A stretch of DNA of 64,000 nucleotides from UPXZ01 sp964498765 (GTDB lineage: Bacteria; Bacteroidota; Bacteroidia; Bacteroidales; Paludibacteraceae), in the NCBI GenBank assembly GCA_964498765.1, contig CAZCIU010000002.1:1-64000 (forward strand), given 5' to 3'. The notes under the pieces were generated by a model, which saw only the letters and a list, made by a program, of their open reading frames with translations, ran no database searches and was not told the DNA's origin. Numbering within the stretch: position 1 is the first letter of the stretch; every line of letters begins with the position of its first letter. Below, piece after piece: positions 8,330 through 17,303 of the stretch. Made by a program: the position numbers and the translations under genes.

Positions 8330-8371
8330 ATTTTGTGCCAATGAATTATTCTTGAAAATTTGACACAAAAT
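8330..8371. promoter_or_regulatory. Inverted repeat upstream of groES (possible operator)
   Basis: ATTTTGTGCCAA (8330-8341) and TTGACACAAAAT (8360-8371) are inverted copies matching at 11 of 12 positions, with an 18-base spacer. The sequence does not match CIRCE (TTAGCACTC-N9-GAGTGCTAA). The position fits a transcription-factor site for the chaperonin operon, but no factor is known. Confidence 0.5.
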
Positions 8372-8414
8372 AAGACAAAATCATTTTCAGTAAATGATTC
8401 GAACTGACAACTTG

Positions 8415-9311
8415 TCATTTTTTCGCTGCAATGGACGAAAGAAAGAGAAGCTTATACAGGTCAAAAAAGCGAAGTGAAGGAAATTTACTGCAAAGATTTA
8501 AGCTAAGAAATGGTTTTAGCACAGGGAAAATAACAGCCAAAACAGAGTTTAAGTTTCGGCGTTTTATACTTTCGAAGGTAGAAAGTAATTTGGATTGATT
8601 TTTCAGAAAAGGATAATTCTCAGAAATGTAAAGTTGATATAAATTTCGAGTGCCGATTTCAGTTTTAGCCAAGAAAGTTTTGTTGTCATCCAAACCTTTG
8701 TGAAGTAGTGGATTGTCAATATGATGCATTTCAAAACCATTTTCGGCTATTTGATGACCAAAAAGCGTGTCTTCGTGACCGTAAAATTTCAAACTTTCAT
8801 CAAATCTGATTTTTTGAAAAATTGACTTCGAGATCAGAAAATTGAAAGTTGCAAAATGTGAATATTTTCCATCTTTTGCACGATCAATGGCCATCATGGC
8901 TTCTCGTTTACGACCATATTTTAGTCGGAGGCTGTATTTCGGATTTTTATTGTTTTCGTCGTAAGCTGTTCCGCCTATTACCACCGAATCTTCGTAACAA
9001 AACGAAAGATATTTTTCAATGTAGTGCGGCATAATCACTTCTGCGTCACAATCAATAAAAAGCAAATGATTAAATTTTGCTTTGTCTGCCAATAGATTTC
9101 GAATGGCAGAACGACCGATATTTTCCGGTAAAATGCTGTATTCACAATTGCTGAGATTAGCTACCGATTTATTTTCCTCCAAAAAAAGCGTAGATGCATC
9201 TTCCATTACCAAAATCTCAAAATTGGCAAATGTAGCCACAGCTTGCTTGTGCAAGTCTTGAACCAGCTTTGTGATATTGTAATTAAATGTTGGAATTAAA
9301 ATTGAGAGCAT
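8415..9311 (-). CDS. Family 2 glycosyltransferase
   Basis: Probable sugar transfer to a cell-surface glycan from a nucleotide sugar. It has 298 residues. The GT-A fold is visible from MLSILIPTFNYN, through ILVMEDAST and the LLFIDCDAEV (DxD-like metal site) at about residue 100, to an ED-like acceptor segment (FYGHEDTLFGHQIAENG). No transmembrane segment is clear, although the C-terminus is hydrophobic. It is a single gene, divergent from the DEAD-box helicase; donor and acceptor are unknown. Confidence 0.85.
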   Translation of the reverse strand: MLSILIPTFNYNITKLVQDLHKQAVATFANFEILVMEDASTLFLEENKSVANLSNCEYSILPENIGRSAIRNLLADKAKFNHLLFIDCDAEVIMPHYIEKYLSFCYEDSVVIGGTAYDENNKNPKYSLRLKYGRKREAMMAIDRAKDGKYSHFATFNFLISKSIFQKIRFDESLKFYGHEDTLFGHQIAENGFEMHHIDNPLLHKGLDDNKTFLAKTEIGTRNLYQLYISENYPFLKNQSKLLSTFESIKRRNLNSVLAVIFPVLKPFLSLNLCSKFPSLRFFDLYKLLFLSSIAAKK

Positions 9312-9348
9312 CCTGTTTGTCTGAAATTAATAGCAATTTTGAATTATG

Positions 9349-9356
9349 CAAAGATA
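9349..9356 (-). promoter_or_regulatory. -7 promoter element before the glycosyltransferase
   Basis: TATCTTTG on the minus strand matches TAnnTTTG 38 bases before the ATG. A clear -33 element was not found. Confidence 0.5.
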
Positions 9357-9505
9357 TGATTTTCTTTTTATTTCGGATTGTAATTGTTAATTTTAGTCTG
9401 TAATTAGTCCTGTTTTTATGAAAAAAAGACGTGAAATTGAAAAAATGAGTTTTCGATAAATTAGAAAGTCTCGGCCAATTCACGCATATTTCCATTATTA
9501 TTTTG

Positions 9506-9513
9506 TAATTTTG
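9506..9513 (+). promoter_or_regulatory. -7 promoter element before the DEAD-box helicase
   Basis: TAATTTTG matches TAnnTTTG 30 bases before the ATG at 9544. No clear -33 element. Confidence 0.5.
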
Positions 9514-9543
9514 TAAAAATAAACAGATAGAACCTACAAACGA

Positions 9544-10791
9544 ATGAGATTTGACGAACTCCCTCTTTGCGATGCTGTTCTGGATGGTTTGGATGCAATG
9601 AATTTCACAGAAATGACGCCTGTTCAGGAGTTTTCGATACCTGTGATTTTGGACAAAAAAGATTTGATTGCTTGCGCTCAAACCGGAACCGGAAAAACGG
9701 CCGCTTTTTTACTTCCATTGATAAATAATCTTTATACACAATCTCGTGCTGACAATGCTGTAAATGCGATTATCATGTCGCCAACGCGAGAATTGGCTCA
9801 GCAGATTGACCAGCAAATGGAAGGATTTTCCTACTTTGTACCTGTTTCGTCGGTGGCGGTCTATGGTGGTGGCGAAGCAGCAGATTGGGAAATTCAGCGC
9901 AGAGGTTTGCAAAAAGGTGCTGATGTTGTTATTGCCACTCCCGGTCGATTGATTTCTCATTTGAATTTGTCGGAAATAGATCTTTCTCACGTTAAATATT
10001 TCATTCTGGATGAAGCTGACCGAATGCTCGATATGGGATTTTTCGATGATATTATGACTATTGTTAATCGACTGCCGAAAGACAGACAAACCATTATGTT
10101 TTCTGCTACGATGCCACCCAAAATTCGTCAGTTGGCAAAGACCATTCTGAGAAATCCGGAAGAGATAAAAATTGCGATTTCTCGTCCGCCGGAAACCATT
10201 ATGCAGACAGCTTATATTTGTGAAGAAGGACAGAAAAACAATATTATTCGACATCTTTTCTCTGATAATACACCGAATAAAGTCATCCTTTTTTCCGGAT
10301 CAAAAATTAAAGTCAAAGAACTTACTCGAGCTTTACGGAAAATGGGTTTATCTGTTGGAGAAATGCACTCTGATTTGGAGCAAAAAGAGCGTGAAGCCAT
10401 TATGCACGAGTTTAAAAACAATCGAGTTAATATGTTGATTGCTACGGATATAGTTTCTCGAGGAATTGACATTGATGATATTACGCTCGTGATAAATTAC
10501 GATGTGCCTTATGAAGTGGAGGATTATGTGCATCGGATTGGACGGACGGCGCGCGCTGGCGATGAAGGTATGTCTATAACGCTGGTAGGACCTGAAGAGC
10601 AGTATCGATTTAAGCAAATTGAGGATTTTCTAGAAAAGGAAATCTATAAAATTCCGCTTCCGGAAGAAATTGGTGAAGCTCCGGAATATGATCCATTGGC
10701 AAATAGAAAGAAAAAAAGAAGACCGATGAAACGCTCAAAACCGCAATTTAGACACGGAGGAAAGCGTAATGACCGTAAAACTTCGAATTAA
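9544..10791 (+). CDS. DEAD-box ATP-dependent RNA helicase (RhlE-like)
   Basis: Unwinds short RNA duplexes, likely in ribosome assembly or mRNA decay. It has 415 residues with the Q motif TPVQEFSIP (about 25-33), Walker A AQTGTGKT (45-52), PTRELAQQ (80-87), DEAD (156-159), SAT (187-189) and HRIGRTARAG in the second RecA-like domain. A strongly basic tail (KKKRRPMKRSKPQFRHGGKR) follows, typical of RNA-binding ends in RhlE-type helicases. The exact subfamily is not certain. Confidence 0.93.
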   Translation: MRFDELPLCDAVLDGLDAMNFTEMTPVQEFSIPVILDKKDLIACAQTGTGKTAAFLLPLINNLYTQSRADNAVNAIIMSPTRELAQQIDQQMEGFSYFVPVSSVAVYGGGEAADWEIQRRGLQKGADVVIATPGRLISHLNLSEIDLSHVKYFILDEADRMLDMGFFDDIMTIVNRLPKDRQTIMFSATMPPKIRQLAKTILRNPEEIKIAISRPPETIMQTAYICEEGQKNNIIRHLFSDNTPNKVILFSGSKIKVKELTRALRKMGLSVGEMHSDLEQKEREAIMHEFKNNRVNMLIATDIVSRGIDIDDITLVINYDVPYEVEDYVHRIGRTARAGDEGMSITLVGPEEQYRFKQIEDFLEKEIYKIPLPEEIGEAPEYDPLANRKKKRRPMKRSKPQFRHGGKRNDRKTSN

Positions 10792-10842
10792 AATATTGAA
10801 AGAATAAATTTGATAAACTGATTAATAATCTAAACTAAAAAT

Positions 10843-11784
10843 ATGGCAACAAAATATCCTGATTTTCTAAAACCCGGAGATGAAATCCGCATTATTTCAC
10901 CTGCAGGGAATATTGACCCAACTTTAATTGACGGAGCAAAATCCCAACTGGTAAATTGGGGCTATCGTCCTACAGAAGGTATGTTTACGCGTACTGTTTA
11001 CGGGCGTTTTGCCGGAAATGAACAGGAACGATTTACTGATTTACAGCAAGCACTTGATGATCCTAATGTGAAAGCAATTCTTTGTAGTAGAGGTGGTTAT
11101 GGACTAGCACAAATAATCGACAAGGTGAATTTCTCACGTTTTCAAGAAAATACAAAATGGGTGATTGGTTTTAGCGACATTACCATTTTACACGAAGCAT
11201 TGCAAAAAACTGGCGTCGTGTCAATTCACAGCGCAATGGCAAAGCAACTCAGCGAGCTTCCGAATAATGCACAACCATTGGTCTTGCTGGAAAATATTCT
11301 AAAAGGAAAATTCCCAACTTACAAAGTTATTTCTGACCCGAATAATCGTTTTGGAAAAGCGAAAGGTAGATTAATTGGTGGAAATCTTTCGGTGTTTTTA
11401 GGCATGCGAGCTACGCCATTTGATTTGCCGTACAAAGGCTCCATTCTTTTTATCGAAGATGTGGGCGAAAAACCGTATCAAATTGATAGAATGATGCAAA
11501 ATCTGCGTTTGAGCGGTGCTTTGTCACAGATTTCAGGTTTGATTGTGGGACAATTTTCTGATACGGAAGAAGATCCGGATATGCACGCAACAATCTACGA
11601 AATCATTGCCAGTGCCGTAAAAGACTACCAATATCCGGTTTGTTTTAATTTCTCAGCCGGTCATATTGATGATAATTATCCGCTGCTGATGGGTGCAAAT
11701 GTAACTTTGGATGTGGATAGCAGAGGAAGTGAAATTAGTTTTCCATCTACATTTTGGAAAAAAACAAAGGATTTGTTTAAGTAA
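10843..11784 (+). CDS. ldcA: LD-carboxypeptidase, peptidase family S66
   Basis: Cleaves the terminal D-alanine from the L,D bond of muropeptide tetrapeptides during cell-wall recycling; some relatives (MccF) cleave microcin C. It has 313 residues. The nucleophile is Ser111 in GFSDIT, an acidic residue lies in FIEDVGEKP (205-211), and the histidine is His274 in SAGHIDDNYPL. SRGGYGLAQ (82-90) is the conserved loop before the nucleophile. It starts 51 bases after the helicase and 53 bases before ribE. Confidence 0.9.
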   Translation: MATKYPDFLKPGDEIRIISPAGNIDPTLIDGAKSQLVNWGYRPTEGMFTRTVYGRFAGNEQERFTDLQQALDDPNVKAILCSRGGYGLAQIIDKVNFSRFQENTKWVIGFSDITILHEALQKTGVVSIHSAMAKQLSELPNNAQPLVLLENILKGKFPTYKVISDPNNRFGKAKGRLIGGNLSVFLGMRATPFDLPYKGSILFIEDVGEKPYQIDRMMQNLRLSGALSQISGLIVGQFSDTEEDPDMHATIYEIIASAVKDYQYPVCFNFSAGHIDDNYPLLMGANVTLDVDSRGSEISFPSTFWKKTKDLFK

Positions 11785-11837
11785 ACGAGTAAACGAGGAG
11801 ACAATTTAACAATTAAACGATTTAACAACACAATAAA

Positions 11838-12443
11838 ATGTTTTCAGGAATAGTAGAAGAAGCTGCAACGGTTGTTGCGCTAGAAAAAGAGCAGGAAAAT
11901 CTGCATTTGACAATGACTTGTTCGTTTGTAAACGAGTTAAAGATTGATCAGAGTGTTTCTCACAACGGCGTTTGCCTGACAGTAGTGAAAAAAACGGAAG
12001 ATACTTACACCGTTACTGCAATCAAAGAAACGCTGAATCTTTCTAATTTAGGTAAATTGAAGGTTGGCGACAAAGTGAATTTAGAGCGTAGCATGATGAT
12101 GAATGGTCGCTTAGATGGGCACATTGTGCAAGGACACGTGGACCAGACCGCAATCTGCACCAATGTAGAAGAAGCTGACGGAAGTTGGTATTTTACATTT
12201 GAATATGAGTTCAACAAAGAAAAAGCACGAAAAGGCTATATGACTGTTGACAAAGGTTCGGTGACTGTAAACGGCGTGAGCTTGACCGTGGTTGAGCCGA
12301 CAAATAACACTTTCAAAGTGGCAATAATTCCTTACACCTACGAATTTACCAATTTTCATCAGATAAAAGTGGGCTCGTACGTGAATTTGGAGTTTGATAT
12401 TATTGGAAAATACATCAGCAGAATGCTGGAGTTTAATAATTAA
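11838..12443 (+). CDS. ribE: Riboflavin synthase, alpha subunit
   Basis: Dismutates two molecules of 6,7-dimethyl-8-ribityllumazine to riboflavin. It has 201 residues, two tandem lumazine-binding repeats (about 1-97 and 98-195). The first begins MFSGIVEEAA with SVSHNGVCLTVV; the second has GHIVQGHVDQTA and VTVNGVSLTVVEPTNNTF. The start is fixed by the invariant MF(S/T)GIVE end. No FMN riboswitch fits in the 53-base gap before it. A terminator follows. Confidence 0.95.
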   Translation: MFSGIVEEAATVVALEKEQENLHLTMTCSFVNELKIDQSVSHNGVCLTVVKKTEDTYTVTAIKETLNLSNLGKLKVGDKVNLERSMMMNGRLDGHIVQGHVDQTAICTNVEEADGSWYFTFEYEFNKEKARKGYMTVDKGSVTVNGVSLTVVEPTNNTFKVAIIPYTYEFTNFHQIKVGSYVNLEFDIIGKYISRMLEFNN

Positions 12444-12463
12444 TCAACTGAAAGTAAAATTTT

Positions 12464-12500
12464 TAAAAAAAGGGACAATTGGTAAATTGTCTCTTTTTTT
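12464..12500 (+). terminator. Terminator after ribE
   Basis: Stem AAAAGGGACAATT / AATTGTCTCTTTT with a GGTA loop and a long T-run. Confidence 0.88.
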
Positions 12501-12582
12501 GTGCCAAAACGGAAAATTAAAAATGAACTATAACGACCCTTTTTTGTTTATTGATTAGATTAGATTTTTATAGTTAGATAGA

Positions 12583-13731
12583 ATGCAACATCTTAAAAGG
12601 CAAATACGGGAATCCTTTTTCAATCCCATTTTATACTTTCTACCGGCATTGGTTTTCATGCTGGTAGATGATTTTTTGGGAGAGAATGCTGCCTGGAAAA
12701 TTTCATTTCCGGTGGCATTTGCCTTGATGTTTTATGTCTTTTTTGTTTACAAAAGAATGTTTCTCTGGCACGGAGTACTGGCTGTTTGTTATTTAATAAT
12801 CGGCTTTGCGTCCAGTTTAGTGCCCGAAACTAATTTCGTTTATATTTATATCGATGAAATAATTTTCATCTTTTTCATTTTTATGATGTTTGGGCAAAAG
12901 GAGACGTTGGAGCGAATTGCTTCCAAGACTTTGCCGCATCAACTTCCCATGTCAAACAATGAAAATGAACTTTTCAAAATGGCCAGATGGCTCTTAATCA
13001 TTGTTTTGGCTTATGTTATTTCTGCTTTAATTTTTCAAACTTTCTCAAACATAAACAACGGAAAACTTTTCTATCTGCGAATTTTCTATGCGCTGAGTAT
13101 TATAGCATTAGCATTATTTGAAACTATTCGGGTAGTAATTGTCCGTGATCGATTGATAAAGGAAGATTGGTTGCCAATTGTGGATGAAAATGGAAAAGTT
13201 GTTGGAAGTGTGCAGTACCAGCCGGACACACCAAATCAGGAAAGACTGATGCATCCGGTGGTTCGGCTGTATTTGGTTGACAACGGACGAATTTTTATGC
13301 ACCAACGCAAACCGGATGACAAATCAGAACCTTTGCATTGGGATGCTTCACTGAGCCGTCAGGTACGAATGTCAGAATCCATTGAATCGACTTTGCATAA
13401 ATTTACACAGAAATTTTACAATCTTGAAGAGCAAAAATTCCTCTTTCTGACCAATTATATTTATCACGGAAAATTCAGCAATCAATACATTTATCTATTT
13501 GTGACCTGCAAAACTGAAGGTTTACAACCACAAGAGAAGGAACTTTACGTGACCAAATGGTGGACGCAAAAGCAAATCGATGAAAATCTCGGTGCAGGTG
13601 TTTTTACAGAACGTTTTGAGAAAGAATATGGAATTTTGAAGCGTAGCGGTTTGTTGGAAATTTCCGGTTGCGACTGCGAGTGCCAGCTTAAAGATTTAAT
13701 CCGTGAAGTCTCGGATCGACCGACTGTTTAG
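12583..13731 (+). CDS. Membrane protein with C-terminal Nudix-like domain
   Basis: It has 382 residues. Residues about 15-190 contain several hydrophobic segments (FLPALVFMLVDD, FALMFYVFFVY, LLIIVLAYVISALIF, YALSIIALALFETI), so the N-terminus is a membrane domain. From about 200 the protein resembles the Nudix fold (WLPIVDENGKVVGSV, HPVVRLYLV-RIFMHQRK, WDASLSRQV). The expected catalytic Nudix box (GX5EX7REUXEEXGU) is not recognisable; the region reads VRMSESIESTLHKFTQKFY. It may therefore bind rather than hydrolyse nucleotides. The C-terminus has a Cys cluster, CDCEC. Confidence 0.65.
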   Translation: MQHLKRQIRESFFNPILYFLPALVFMLVDDFLGENAAWKISFPVAFALMFYVFFVYKRMFLWHGVLAVCYLIIGFASSLVPETNFVYIYIDEIIFIFFIFMMFGQKETLERIASKTLPHQLPMSNNENELFKMARWLLIIVLAYVISALIFQTFSNINNGKLFYLRIFYALSIIALALFETIRVVIVRDRLIKEDWLPIVDENGKVVGSVQYQPDTPNQERLMHPVVRLYLVDNGRIFMHQRKPDDKSEPLHWDASLSRQVRMSESIESTLHKFTQKFYNLEEQKFLFLTNYIYHGKFSNQYIYLFVTCKTEGLQPQEKELYVTKWWTQKQIDENLGAGVFTERFEKEYGILKRSGLLEISGCDCECQLKDLIREVSDRPTV

Positions 13732-14099
13732 GCTTTTTTCTTTGTTTTGTATGACAGAATATGAATTGTCACCGCCAGCGCAATGCTTCCCAGAAGTGCC
13801 TGTAAATACCATTTTTCATTTACAATAAAGAAAATACTATAAAGCATAAATAGCCAAAGTGTAGAAATAGCAATGATTTTTCCTTTGAGCGGAATGGCTT
13901 TGTCTTCCCGAAAATTGCGGATATATTCCCCAAAAACCTTGTGATTTATCAGCCAATTATAGAGTTTGTCAGAACTTTTTGCAAATAATGCTGCAGCCAA
14001 AAGTAAAAACGGCGTAGTGGGGATTACCGGCAGAAAAATCCCGATAATTCCCAAGACAAAGCTGATATAGCCTGATATAATAAGCAGCGTTTTTTTCAT
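13728..14099 (-). CDS. YbaN/DUF454 family inner-membrane protein
   Basis: Small membrane protein of 123 residues. It shows the family signature GIIGIFLPVIPTTPFLLLAAALFAKSS and two further hydrophobic segments near the C-terminus (LWLFMLYSIFFIV, LLGSIALAVTIHIL). The role is unknown. Its 3' end overlaps the convergent Nudix-like gene by 4 bases. The -7-like TACCTTTG at 14108-14115 lies so close to the ATG that the mRNA may be nearly leaderless. Confidence 0.85.
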   Translation of the reverse strand: MKKTLLIISGYISFVLGIIGIFLPVIPTTPFLLLAAALFAKSSDKLYNWLINHKVFGEYIRNFREDKAIPLKGKIIAISTLWLFMLYSIFFIVNEKWYLQALLGSIALAVTIHILSYKTKKKA

Positions 14100-14126
14100 A
14101 CGAAATGCAAAGGTAATAAAATCACG

Positions 14127-14157
14127 TTGTTTTTTGTTTCATTTCTTGTTATCTTTG
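14127..14157 (+). promoter_or_regulatory. Bacteroidota-type promoter for the EttA-like gene
   Basis: TTG (14127-14129), a 20-base spacer, TATCTTTG (14150-14157). The predicted leader is about 70 bases. Confidence 0.7.
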
Positions 14158-14230
14158 TGCGAAAATTACGTAAAAAGCGTGATTTCAAAATTCAGAAAAA
14201 TCTATAAACATTTAATTATAATCTAAGAAT

Positions 14231-15898
14231 ATGTCTGATGATAAGAAAATTATCTTCTCAATGGTGGGAGTAAGCAAAACTTTTCCTCCGCAAAAACGAG
14301 TTTTAAATAACATCTATCTTTCTTTCTTTTACGGTGCAAAAATCGGAATTATCGGTTTGAACGGTTCTGGAAAATCAACTTTGCTGAAAATCATAGCCGG
14401 AGTAGAGAAAAATTATGAAGGAAATTTGGTGTTTTCGCCCGGATATTCGGTAGGTTATCTGGAGCAGGAGCCGCAGCTTGACGATACTAAAACAGTGAAA
14501 GAAATTGTGCAGGAAGGTACACAGGAAGTGGTGGATATGTTGGCTGAATTTGACCGAATCAATGAACAGTTTGCTGAGCCGGATGCCGATTTTGATAAAC
14601 TTATTGCTCGTCAGGGCGAATTGCAGGAACTGCTCGACCACGCTGATGCATGGAATTTGGACAATAAACTGGAGCGTGCCATGGACGCACTTCGTTGTCC
14701 ACCGGAAGATGCTTTGGTGAAAAATTTGTCGGGAGGTGAGCGTCGTCGTGTTGCGCTTTGTCGCTTGTTGCTTCGTCAGCCGGATATTTTGCTGCTGGAT
14801 GAGCCGACCAACCACTTGGATGCCGAATCGGTAGAATGGCTTGAAAATCACTTGCACAACTATGCAGGAACAGTAATCGCAATTACGCACGACCGTTATT
14901 TCTTGGATAATGTGGCCGGATGGATTTTGGAATTAGATAGAGGCGAAGGAATCCCTTGGAAAGGAAATTATTCTTCTTGGTTGGATCAGAAAACCACACG
15001 TATGGCAATGGAAGAAAAGCAAGCCAGCAAACGCCGTAAAACGCTTGAGCGAGAATTGGAATGGGTTCGAATGGCTCCAAAAGCTCGTCAGGCAAAGGGA
15101 AAAGCGCGTTTGGAAGCTTATGATAAATTACTAAATGAAGACCAAAAGGAGCGTGAAGAAAAATTGGAACTTTTCATTCCAAACGGTCCTCGCTTGGGAA
15201 ATAAAGTTGTGGAAGCGATAGGTGTTTCCAAAGCTTTTGGCGATAAATTGCTTTTTGAAGATTTGAACTTTATGCTTCCACCAAACGGAATTGTGGGAAT
15301 AATCGGACCTAACGGTGCAGGAAAAACTACGCTATTCCGCATGATGATGGGAATGGAAAAAGCGGATAAAGGAACATTTGAAGTAGGCGAAACGGTGAAA
15401 ATTGGTTATGTAGATCAGACACACGTGGATATTGACCCAAAGAAAACGGTTTATCAGGTTATTTCAGGAGGAACTGAATTTATTCGCGTAGCGGGAAGAG
15501 AAATTAACGCACGTGCTTATCTTTCTCGCTTCAACTTTACGGGCGCCGACCAGGAAAAGCTTTGCGGCGTTTTGTCGGGTGGTGAGCGAAATCGACTGCA
15601 CCTTGCTTTGACGCTGAAATCTGAAGCTAACGTACTGCTTCTCGATGAGCCAACCAACGACATCGACGTGAATACGCTTCGTGCATTGGAGGAAGGTTTG
15701 GAAGGATTTGCCGGATGTGCTGTGGTAATCAGTCACGACCGCTGGTTCTTGGATCGTATTTGTACGCATATCATTGCTTTTGAAGGCGATTCGCAGGTTT
15801 TTGTGTTCCAAGGCAGTTATTCTGAATACGAGGAAAACAAAAAAATGCGTTTGGGAGACATTGAGCCAAAACGTATTAGATACAAAAAATTGATGTAA
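14231..15898 (+). CDS. ettA: Energy-dependent translational throttle EttA-like ABC-F protein
   Basis: Soluble twin ATPase that binds the ribosomal E site and links translation to ATP level. It has 555 residues, the size of EttA. The first ABC domain has Walker A GLNGSGKST (42-50) and LSGGERRRVALCRLLL (about 167); the second has GPNGAGKTT (about 359) and LSGGERNRLHLAL (about 449), each with a DEPTNHLD/DEPTNDID Walker B. The inter-domain linker carries the charged helix (KQASKRRKTLERELEWVRM) of the family. No membrane segments. Confidence 0.93.
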   Translation: MSDDKKIIFSMVGVSKTFPPQKRVLNNIYLSFFYGAKIGIIGLNGSGKSTLLKIIAGVEKNYEGNLVFSPGYSVGYLEQEPQLDDTKTVKEIVQEGTQEVVDMLAEFDRINEQFAEPDADFDKLIARQGELQELLDHADAWNLDNKLERAMDALRCPPEDALVKNLSGGERRRVALCRLLLRQPDILLLDEPTNHLDAESVEWLENHLHNYAGTVIAITHDRYFLDNVAGWILELDRGEGIPWKGNYSSWLDQKTTRMAMEEKQASKRRKTLERELEWVRMAPKARQAKGKARLEAYDKLLNEDQKEREEKLELFIPNGPRLGNKVVEAIGVSKAFGDKLLFEDLNFMLPPNGIVGIIGPNGAGKTTLFRMMMGMEKADKGTFEVGETVKIGYVDQTHVDIDPKKTVYQVISGGTEFIRVAGREINARAYLSRFNFTGADQEKLCGVLSGGERNRLHLALTLKSEANVLLLDEPTNDIDVNTLRALEEGLEGFAGCAVVISHDRWFLDRICTHIIAFEGDSQVFVFQGSYSEYEENKKMRLGDIEPKRIRYKKLM

Positions 15899-15940
15899 TC
15901 GGTTCTACAAGACCGGATTTAGAAATATACATTTATTGAA

Positions 15941-15972
15941 ATTAGCGGTTGTTTTCTACATCCGCTATTTTT
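15941..15972 (+). terminator. Terminator after the EttA-like gene
   Basis: Stem TAGCGG (15943-15948) / CCGCTA (15962-15967) running into TTTTT. Its place inside the upstream extension of the next reading frame supports the start at 15990. Confidence 0.75.
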
Positions 15973-15989
15973 CTATTTTCAAAGAAAAT

Positions 15990-16637
15990 ATGCTGGTAAA
16001 AACGATACTTTTTGATTTCGATGGAGTAGTGGTTGATTCAGAATGGATACATCTGGAAGCTTTACGAACTGTTGTGGAAGAAAACGGAACGGATTTGCCG
16101 GACGGTGTTTTAAAGCAATTCGTCGGGAAAAGTGATAAGTCATTTTTCGAATATGTGATTGAGCATTTAGGCGGAAAACGTTCAATCGAATTTTATACCG
16201 AACAAAAAGATTTACTTTTTGGAAAATTGATTTCAGAGCTAAAACCTATTGATGGTTTTTTGGAGTTTATTGATACTATTTTACGAAATAATGTTAAATG
16301 TGCTATAGTGACATCGTCTTCTTCGGAATCACTGAAAGCTACGAATGAAGTTTTCCCTTTTAAAAACCTTATCAAAACCATTGTTAGTGCCGACGATGTG
16401 AACGAGCATAAACCCAAACCAATGCCTTATCTGAAAGCAATGGAATTGCTTGATGCAGAGCCTGATACTACTTTAGTAATTGAGGATTCAACGAACGGAA
16501 TAATTGCCGGAAAAGCTGCCGGATGCACGGTTTTTGGACTTACAACTTCGCTAAGCAGAAATATTCTTTTGGAAGCCGGTGCTGATTTGGTTTTTGATAG
16601 TTATAAGGAATTAAGAAAGCAGATTCGTTTCGAATAA
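15990..16637 (+). CDS. HAD-superfamily phosphatase, beta-phosphoglucomutase-like
   Basis: Predicted haloacid-dehalogenase hydrolase or phosphomutase acting on a small phosphorylated compound. I chose ATG 15990 (215 residues) because the longer frame from 15936 runs through the preceding terminator. Motif I is DFDGVVVDSE (nucleophile Asp9, acid/base Asp11), motif II is VTSSS, and motifs III/IV are KPKPMPYLKA and VIEDSTNGI. A helical cap follows motif I. The substrate cannot be told from sequence. It is convergent with, and 2 bases from, the next minus-strand gene. Confidence 0.9.
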   Translation: MLVKTILFDFDGVVVDSEWIHLEALRTVVEENGTDLPDGVLKQFVGKSDKSFFEYVIEHLGGKRSIEFYTEQKDLLFGKLISELKPIDGFLEFIDTILRNNVKCAIVTSSSSESLKATNEVFPFKNLIKTIVSADDVNEHKPKPMPYLKAMELLDAEPDTTLVIEDSTNGIIAGKAAGCTVFGLTTSLSRNILLEAGADLVFDSYKELRKQIRFE

Positions 16638-16639
16638 GT

Positions 16640-17290
16640 TTAATATCCTTTTGCTAAAGCAAATAATTCATCCAATTTATACGTTTCAGAAGTTGATTTT
16701 CGAGCAAGGCTAAGCATTGCTTGAGCAACTTCTTTACCTTGGATTGGTCTGAATATTTTCAATAATCCCCAGGAATTCAATTTGTAAATTACTTTCAATC
16801 CAAATTTTTCTGCAGCTCGGTGTTCTTTTCTGTTTCCATCAAGTTGACCCGGTTGCAAAATTTGAATGTTTTTAAATGGAAGTTTTTTTACATCGTCTTC
16901 CAATTTACCTTTCATATTGGTGTAGAAATTCAACGACTTGGAGTTTGCTTGTGCAGAAGAAACGAGTACGTAAGTTGGCACGCCATTTTTAGCAGCACTT
17001 TTGGCCGTTTCAAATTGAAAGGTATAATCTACGCGAAACTGATTTTCTTTGGATTTAGCTTGCTTGATTGTGGTTCCCATAGTGGAAAAGAGCACATCGC
17101 CCTTCACCAAATCGCTCCATGCCTCAGGTTTATTGAAATCTACAATATGCTCTGTCAATTTCGGATGTGACACGCCGGAAGCTCTTCTTACAAAAGAAAT
17201 CACGTGAGAATATTCATCACTTTTGAGTAGTAAATCGATTAATTCGGTTCCGACTAATCCCGTTGATCCGATGACAATGGCAGTTTTCAT
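16640..17290 (-). CDS. NAD(P)H-binding Rossmann-fold protein (atypical SDR)
   Basis: It has 216 residues. The N-terminal AIVIGSTGLVGTELIDLLL is an NAD(P)-binding GxTGxxG motif. Later parts resemble the atypical short-chain dehydrogenase group that includes HTATIP2/NAD(P)H-binding proteins (GTTIKQAKSKENQFRVDY, YVLVSSAQANSKS, ILQPGQLDG). The usual YxxxK catalytic pair is replaced by the SSAQAN context, so the reaction is unclear. It starts 13 bases after the porT-like gene on the same strand and is probably co-transcribed with it. Confidence 0.8.
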   Translation of the reverse strand: MKTAIVIGSTGLVGTELIDLLLKSDEYSHVISFVRRASGVSHPKLTEHIVDFNKPEAWSDLVKGDVLFSTMGTTIKQAKSKENQFRVDYTFQFETAKSAAKNGVPTYVLVSSAQANSKSLNFYTNMKGKLEDDVKKLPFKNIQILQPGQLDGNRKEHRAAEKFGLKVIYKLNSWGLLKIFRPIQGKEVAQAMLSLARKSTSETYKLDELFALAKGY

Positions 17291-17303
17291 GATTTATATG
17301 GCT

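Noticed and set aside
8266..8400. CIRCE element for HrcA before groES
   Set aside because: No TTAGCACTC-N9-GAGTGCTAA sequence; the inverted repeat present is different.
11785..11837. FMN riboswitch before ribE
   Set aside because: The gap is 53 bases of AT-rich sequence without the RFN conserved parts.
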